Source: an uncultured Clostridia bacterium
Lineage (GTDB): Bacteria > Bacillota > Clostridia > Oscillospirales > Acutalibacteraceae
Assembly (NCBI GenBank): GCA_937875885.1
Contig: CALEIO010000168.1
Coordinates: forward strand, 1-10,894
DNA length: 10,894 nucleotides
Direction: 5' to 3'
Shown here: positions 6,807-10,894 of the stretch, in pieces
Position numbering within the stretch: the stretch's first letter is position 1
How the letters are laid out: the number at the start of each line of letters is the position of its first letter
Position numbers and translations under genes: made by a program
Notes under the pieces: generated by a model
Told to the model about the DNA's origin: nothing
The model's database searches: none
What the model saw: the letters and a program-made list of their open reading frames with translations, nothing else

Positions 6807-7478
6807 TTACTCTCCGATCATATAGCCGATGCCGCGTATTGTCTGGATAAGGTCGCCTGCTTCTCCCAGTTTGTTTCGGAGTGTTCGCACGTGAACGTCA
6901 ACGGTTCTGCTCTCGCCATCAAAAGAATATCCCCACACTTGGTTGAGAATCTGATCTCTGGAGAGTACAATTCCTCGATTTTCAAGAAGCATACATAGCA
7001 TCTGGAACTCTTTGAGTGTGAGCACAACCTTTTCTCCGTTGACTTTTACCTTGTGCTTCTGGGGAGAAACAGTGAGTTTTCCGACTGTGTATTCGGGTGC
7101 ACTGTCTGCAGAGGATTCTGTTCTGCGCAGAACAGCTTTGATGCGTGCCACCAGCTCCATCATACCGAAGGGCTTGGGCACATAGTCGTCTGCACCAAGG
7201 TCGAACCCTTTTACTTTATCGTACTCATCGGACTTTGCTGTGAGGATGATAACGGGGATTTTCTTTGTAAGCTTTTCGTTGCGGATTTTTTTGAGAATGG
7301 AAAGACCGTCCTCCTGCGGAAGCATAACGTCAAGGAGAATTAATGTGGGAAGTTTTTCGTTCAGTGCTTTCCAGAATTTGTCGGGAGCAGAAAAACCCTG
7401 TGCTTCAAGACCTGTGGAGTTAAGAGTGTACACCACAAGTTCGCGGATATTGTCGTCGTCTTCTACAAAATATATCAT
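6807..7478 (-). CDS. OmpR/PhoB-family response regulator
   Basis: 223 residues. Receiver domain (1-115): acidic pocket EDDD (6-9), phospho-accepting Asp50 in LLDVMLP, Thr80 in ILTAK, Lys102 in PKPF. A winged-helix DNA-binding domain (about 126-223) follows, with the PhoB/OmpR signature region around LTLKEFQML, WGYSFDGESRTVDVHV and TIRGIGYMI. It is a typical transcription regulator of the PhoP/PhoB type that binds direct-repeat boxes. I chose ATG 7478 (MIYFVEDDD) because GGGAGGT sits 6 bases upstream and receivers begin with this strand; an in-frame ATG at 7535 would add 19 unrelated residues. It is the first gene of an operon with the sensor kinase and acyltransferase. Likely targets include its own operon and, by inference, the Na/Pi cotransporter with the TTTACA repeats. 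Confidence 0.93.
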   Translation of the reverse strand: MIYFVEDDDNIRELVVYTLNSTGLEAQGFSAPDKFWKALNEKLPTLILLDVMLPQEDGLSILKKIRNEKLTKKIPVIILTAKSDEYDKVKGFDLGADDYVPKPFGMMELVARIKAVLRRTESSADSAPEYTVGKLTVSPQKHKVKVNGEKVVLTLKEFQMLCMLLENRGIVLSRDQILNQVWGYSFDGESRTVDVHVRTLRNKLGEAGDLIQTIRGIGYMIGE

Positions 7479-7603
7479 ACTGTTACCTCCCGTAACCTGA
7501 TGAGAAATACATATTATGAAAGTATTGATGACCATATAACCTCACTATAAATAATATCATACTGATGGGATAAAATAAAGAAAATTTTTATTTTTCAGCA
7601 AAC

Positions 7604-7640
7604 AAAAACAGCAGCTTGTTTTTAGGCAAACTGCTGTTTT
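7604..7640 (-). terminator. Terminator of the thiI-sortase-MoaB-like operon
   Basis: AAAACAGCAG (7605-7614) pairs perfectly with CTGCTGTTTT (7631-7640). Three more pairs follow after one mismatch, and the loop has 8 bases. On the minus strand the stem runs into a T-rich stretch (complement of 7601-7608). It lies 16 bases after the stop codon at 7657. The rest of the 178-base gap to the response regulator (about 7479-7600) must hold that operon's promoter. I see AT-rich DNA there but no convincing -35/-10 pair. Confidence 0.85.
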
Positions 7641-7656
7641 GATATTAGTTGTGTTA

Positions 7657-8076
7657 TTAAAGAGAATAAGCGTTTCTGATGTAGTTTACAAGTGCCGGTG
7701 AGAACATTTCTGAAAGTTCATCGGGCTTGTCGGGCAGAGCAACAATAATCTGCTTTGAGCAACGGATAAGGTAGCCGTACTGTTTACCAAGATTGTTGCG
7801 AAGCTTTTTGATGTCGGAAGCAGTGACTTTTGTGGAAGAGAGAGCCTTTGAGAGTACATCGGAAAGACCGTTTTTACCGCTGAATCCCAGACCACCGATG
7901 ATAAACACCAGGTTGCATCTTGAGAGGGAAGCAATGAGCTTTTCTCCAAGTATAATGGGAGTAGTGGAAGCGGTGACGGTGTTGATGTCAATGCCGAGTT
8001 CTTCCAGTTGCTTTTTCAGAGCTTTTTCGCAGTAGCTTGTTTTACGTGCAAGATAAAAAATAAGGTCACATTTCAT
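7657..8076 (-). CDS. Small MoaB/CinA-like (molybdopterin-binding fold) protein
   Basis: 139 residues, soluble, no signal peptide. The middle carries LVFIIGGLGFSGKNGLSDVL (56-75), the GGxG loop typical of the MoCF_biosynth fold (MoaB, MogA, and the N-terminal domain of CinA). The end carries KQIIVALPDKPDELSEMF (108-125), matching the strand and LPGxPxEM loop that closes the same fold. CinA N-domains usually run about 170 residues, and MoaB about 160, so this is a compact version. The Gly of the LPG loop is replaced by Asp116 and the usual TxxD after GGxG is not conserved, so molybdenum cofactor chemistry is doubtful; a nucleotide-binding or regulatory role is possible. No other Moco gene is present. 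It starts 31 bases after the fused sortase, with a weak AAGAAG ribosome binding site, and ends the thiI operon. Fold assignment is moderately sure; function is unknown. Confidence 0.6.
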   Translation of the reverse strand: MKCDLIFYLARKTSYCEKALKKQLEELGIDINTVTASTTPIILGEKLIASLSRCNLVFIIGGLGFSGKNGLSDVLSKALSSTKVTASDIKKLRNNLGKQYGYLIRCSKQIIVALPDKPDELSEMFSPALVNYIRNAYSL

Positions 8077-8107
8077 AAACGTTCTTCTTTCTCTGCTGAA
8101 GTTATGC

Positions 8108-10474
8108 TTATTCTGCAGCCACAGTTTCTACCGGGTCGGTAGGGGGAATGGTTGCCTGAGTGGCAGGAGTTGTTTCAACAGGGGTGTTCTGTACCACCTG
8201 AGTGGTTGCCTGTGTTACAGGAGCCTGGGTTGTTGCGGGAACAACAGGTGCCTGTGTAGCCTGTGGCTGAGGCTTTTCAGGAGCATCGGTGGGGTTTGTA
8301 GTGGGTGTGGGTTTAAGATATTTATCGTAAACGGGCTTGATTGTCAGGTCTTTGGTAACCTTTGTGAATTTAGGAGACCATTTTCTGAAAACATAGTTGT
8401 ATGTGTCATCAGATTCCTTGATGGGAGGTGCACCTACAGGAGCAGTTGCATCTTCACCTTTGAGCACATACTGTGTCAGTATTTTTTTGCCTTTTGCGTC
8501 AACGAATGTTACCTTGAACATTTCGCTTTGTTCCATAAACTCCAACTCGCCGTTACCCTTGAGTTTTCCGCTTCCGTCATACCAGCTGAGGTTGCCCTCT
8601 TTGTATTCAGAAGCAAAGCTTGAGTACACTGTGCCCTGGGGAGTTGCCTGTTTTACTTTTTTAGTGTATTTGCTGACATCTTCGTTTTCACGTAACTGAC
8701 GTGCTACAACGATGGTGCGCATATTGTCTGTTTCGTATGAGCAGGTGGAAAGAGTAAGAAGTCTGTCCTTTTCATTTATGGGAACATTGATATCCAGATA
8801 TGAGCGGGCTTTGATGTTGTAGATGAAGTTCATATACTGGGCGCTGCCCTCGAACTCGGTCTGCAGATAGTTGAAGATTGCTTTGTTGTTGTTTGCAACG
8901 TCAATCTTCATAACTGCAAAGATTACCCAATCCTGGCTGCCGTCGGGAGTATCGATGGTTACAATGGGAGAAGATTTGTAGAACTTTGTATTACCCTGTG
9001 TCCATCCGTCTTTGTTGGCATATTTCAGCAAAGAGCCGAACATAGAGTCGTCACTGCCCATATTGTGACCGTGGAGAATAACGTGTTTGCTGTCGATTCC
9101 GTCTGCACATCTGTAGTCCATAAAGATACTGCCGAAGTCGGAATATTTCTTTTTGTAATTTTTGTAGAGATAAAACTGGGATTTTTCATTGTCTTCCTTG
9201 TGGAAGAGAATGGGATAATCCACCTTTGTTTTATCGATCTTTATCCAGCCTACAATTTCTTTGTTGACTTTTTCAAGACCCTCCCAGTTTCGTGTGACTT
9301 CGTCGTATGTAGCAATAACATTGCCCTCGGGGTCGGTTACAACCTCAACGGTTGAAGAGTAGAAGATATCCTGAATTTCTTTCATATCAGACTGGTTTAC
9401 AGCCGGGTCGATAACATAGAATTTGAAGAGCAGACCTGCACCTGTGAGGAAGGTGATTATTGCAACAAGGACTACAATTTTCAGAAGAATTGCCTTGACG
9501 CTGTCACCTTTCATAGGAATGAAACTTTTGATGAAGTTTCTGAACTTTGGTGTCTTTTCGTTGTCTTCATCTGAATCGTTCTCTGTATCGGAAGTAACAT
9601 CTGAATCGGTTCCGTCTTCTGTGTCGTCCTGAATGTCTACGGGAGGTTCAGGACGGTCTTCAGGTTCTTCTTCGTCAAAGATAATCAGATCTTCTGCCGG
9701 TTCAGACTGAAAGTTTATGGTGTCTGTATCGGAAGCTTCAGGTTCCTCTGTGTCCACAATTGGAGCTGTGGGCTCGGAAAGTGCCTCGGGTGTGATGATT
9801 TCGGTAAGTGTTCCGGGTTCTGTTGCTTCAGCAGGTGCTTCGGATTCGGTTATATCTTCTGTGGCTTTTGGCTGTGAATCGTCATTTTTTTTTAAGAAAG
9901 CCATCAGTCTGTCTTTGAAAGTAAGGGGCTTGTTGTTTGTGTAGATATATCCGTCGGGACATTCTTCGTACATCTTGAAAAACAGATCTTTTGCCGCATT
10001 TACTGCATCACACAGATAGTCCAGAGTATTACCGGGGATAAGGCTTAATGCAGGGAGTACAAGGACTTTATGTTTGTTATAGATGAAACAATAGGCGGGA
10101 TATTCGCCGGGGAAACCTTCCAGAGTCTGTACGTTGATATTGGGATAAAGCTCCGATTTTTTATATTCGGGAGGTGCATTCTTGAGTATCTCTTTTTCCA
10201 GAGCGTCCATAAAGGGACCAAAAAGAGTCTGGAATGAGCTGCTGTCCTTTGTGTCGATAGCGTTGATAAAAATGAGCAGCTCGGGGGGATTGCTTTCTAC
10301 AAGGCTCTCAAAAAGGTCAGCTTTTATCTTTTTGGGATTCCAGTCAATTTCTGTCTTGAAAAGCACCTTTACTGCAGCTCTGTTGTTGAGCTCGGTAACT
10401 ATTTTTTTTAAGTGTCGGTTTATGAAAGAGATTTCTTCCTCGCTGGAGCGAACGGAATAAAGCTCGGTTCTCAT
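8108..10474 (-). CDS. srtB: Long class B sortase fused to a cytoplasmic N-terminal domain
   Basis: 788 residues, two to three times the usual class B length. In order: a folded, mixed alpha/beta N-terminal region without membrane segment (1-195); an acidic Glu/Asp/Thr/Pro-rich linker (196-308); a basic patch then one membrane segment (329-353); a class B sortase domain (about 393-595) with His470 in LHGHNM, Cys578 in TLSTC and Arg586 in NMRTIVVAR; WYDGSGKLKGN (631-641); an InlB/Flg_new-like beta module (652-716); and a Pro/Thr/Gln-rich tail (721-786) likely to span or decorate the wall. The first 328 residues should be cytoplasmic. The catalytic, WYDG and beta parts match the sortase at 531-1775, so the two are paralogues; the N-terminal region and tail are additions. 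AGGAGGA lies 7 bases before ATG 10474. It sits 30 bases after thiI and 31 before the MoaB/CinA-like gene, probably one operon. No sorting-signal substrate is adjacent. Confidence 0.9.
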   Translation of the reverse strand: MRTELYSVRSSEEEISFINRHLKKIVTELNNRAAVKVLFKTEIDWNPKKIKADLFESLVESNPPELLIFINAIDTKDSSSFQTLFGPFMDALEKEILKNAPPEYKKSELYPNINVQTLEGFPGEYPAYCFIYNKHKVLVLPALSLIPGNTLDYLCDAVNAAKDLFFKMYEECPDGYIYTNNKPLTFKDRLMAFLKKNDDSQPKATEDITESEAPAEATEPGTLTEIITPEALSEPTAPIVDTEEPEASDTDTINFQSEPAEDLIIFDEEEPEDRPEPPVDIQDDTEDGTDSDVTSDTENDSDEDNEKTPKFRNFIKSFIPMKGDSVKAILLKIVVLVAIITFLTGAGLLFKFYVIDPAVNQSDMKEIQDIFYSSTVEVVTDPEGNVIATYDEVTRNWEGLEKVNKEIVGWIKIDKTKVDYPILFHKEDNEKSQFYLYKNYKKKYSDFGSIFMDYRCADGIDSKHVILHGHNMGSDDSMFGSLLKYANKDGWTQGNTKFYKSSPIVTIDTPDGSQDWVIFAVMKIDVANNNKAIFNYLQTEFEGSAQYMNFIYNIKARSYLDINVPINEKDRLLTLSTCSYETDNMRTIVVARQLRENEDVSKYTKKVKQATPQGTVYSSFASEYKEGNLSWYDGSGKLKGNGELEFMEQSEMFKVTFVDAKGKKILTQYVLKGEDATAPVGAPPIKESDDTYNYVFRKWSPKFTKVTKDLTIKPVYDKYLKPTPTTNPTDAPEKPQPQATQAPVVPATTQAPVTQATTQVVQNTPVETTPATQATIPPTDPVETVAAE

Positions 10475-10504
10475 ATACGATTCCTCCTGTGAAAGAGTGT
10501 AGTT

Positions 10505-10894
10505 TTATCTCAGCTGAGTAATCTTCACATTCTCAACTGCCTCGTCAATGAGGTCATAAAGCTTTGCATCCTCTTCTGCATAGCGCACGAATTTGAGAAC
10601 AGGTCTTGTTCTGGGATGCTTGGGGGTGAATACTGTGCAGCAGTCTTCGAAAGGTTCGATGGAAATATCGAAAGTGTCAATCTTGCGGGAAATCTGGATG
10701 ATTTCTTCTTTGTCCATACCGATAAGGGGACGGAATACAGGCATATCAGATGCATCATCTGTGCAAGCGATAGCGTGGATTGTCTGGCTTGCAACCTGAC
10801 CAAGGCTTTCGCCTGTGATGAGTGCTGTGCAGTCACGCTGCTTTGCGATTATTTCAGAAATCTGCATCATCAGTCTTCTCATAATGATAGTGAA
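10505..10894 (-). CDS. thiI: tRNA 4-thiouridine synthase ThiI, C-terminal part (5' end outside window)
   Basis: The frame is open to the right edge, so the 129 residues seen are the C-terminal third of a protein of about 390. ThiI transfers sulfur from a cysteine desulfurase to U8 of tRNA and, in some bacteria, to the thiamine thiazole pathway. Recognisable parts are TALITGESLGQVASQT, VFRPLIGMDKEEIIQIS and EDCCTVFTPKHPRTRP, all characteristic of the ThiI adenylation-domain end. The protein stops shortly after with no rhodanese domain, as in Bacillus ThiI, unlike E. coli. The start and PP-loop are outside the window; the internal ATG at 10882 is not the start. A NifS/IscS-type desulfurase commonly precedes thiI in Firmicutes and may lie just to the right. 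It leads the operon that continues into the fused sortase. Confidence 0.93.
   Translation of the reverse strand, partial: FTIIMRRLMMQISEIIAKQRDCTALITGESLGQVASQTIHAIACTDDASDMPVFRPLIGMDKEEIIQISRKIDTFDISIEPFEDCCTVFTPKHPRTRPVLKFVRYAEEDAKLYDLIDEAVENVKITQLR

Noticed and set aside
7479..7600. Promoter or Pho-box repeats upstream of the response regulator.
   Set aside because: Several TATGAT/CATAAT-like hexamers exist, but none has a matching -35 at the right distance, and no TTTACA-type repeats are spaced at 11 bases. A promoter must be near but I cannot place it.
8108..8313. NPTD in the Pro/Thr-rich tail of the long sortase as a class B sorting signal (self-anchoring).
   Set aside because: There is no hydrophobic segment and basic tail after it, which a sorting signal needs. 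It looks like low-complexity wall-spanning sequence.

Overview
The window looks like chromosomal DNA of a low-to-mid GC Gram-positive anaerobe of the Clostridia, probably an Oscillospiraceae/Ruminococcus-like gut bacterium. This is inferred from two class B sortases (Gram-positive surface enzymes), a Bacillus-type ThiI without a rhodanese tail, strong AGGAGG-type ribosome binding sites, a PhoP/PhoR-type two-component pair and a Na/Pi cotransporter fused to a PhoU domain. No phage, IS, CRISPR or RNA gene is visible.

Layout from left to right. (1) 1-308, minus strand: a decayed gene of unknown family, broken by two amber stops and a frameshift, but still behind a near-consensus promoter and a good ribosome binding site. 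(2) 309-530: non-coding, with a Rho-independent terminator and a good sigma-A-type promoter facing right. (3) 531-2286, plus strand: a two-gene operon encoding a class B sortase with an extra C-terminal InlB/Flg_new-like beta module, then a shikimate-kinase-like P-loop kinase. It ends in a terminator that can serve both strands. (4) 2353-4122, minus strand: Na/Pi cotransporter-PhoU, with its own leader holding direct repeats that resemble a Pho box. (5) 4317-7478, minus strand: an operon of response regulator, sensor kinase and membrane acyltransferase. (6) 7657-10894, minus strand: an operon of thiI (3' part only), a very long fused sortase, and a small MoaB/CinA-like protein.

The genes suggest two themes. 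One is phosphate and envelope: a PhoR/PhoP-type pair, a phosphate transporter with a possible PhoP-binding leader, and an acyltransferase that may modify an envelope polymer. The other is surface protein handling: two paralogous sortases with the same unusual module after the catalytic domain, and no obvious LPXTG-type substrate nearby.

The most novel object is the 788-residue sortase at 8108-10474. Its membrane segment lies near residue 330, after a roughly 190-residue folded cytoplasmic domain and an acidic linker. That cytoplasmic domain appears to share its general strand/helix pattern with the MoaB/CinA-like protein encoded just downstream. This could be an inside-to-outside coupled sortase system. 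The domain similarity is read by eye and needs a profile or structure comparison.
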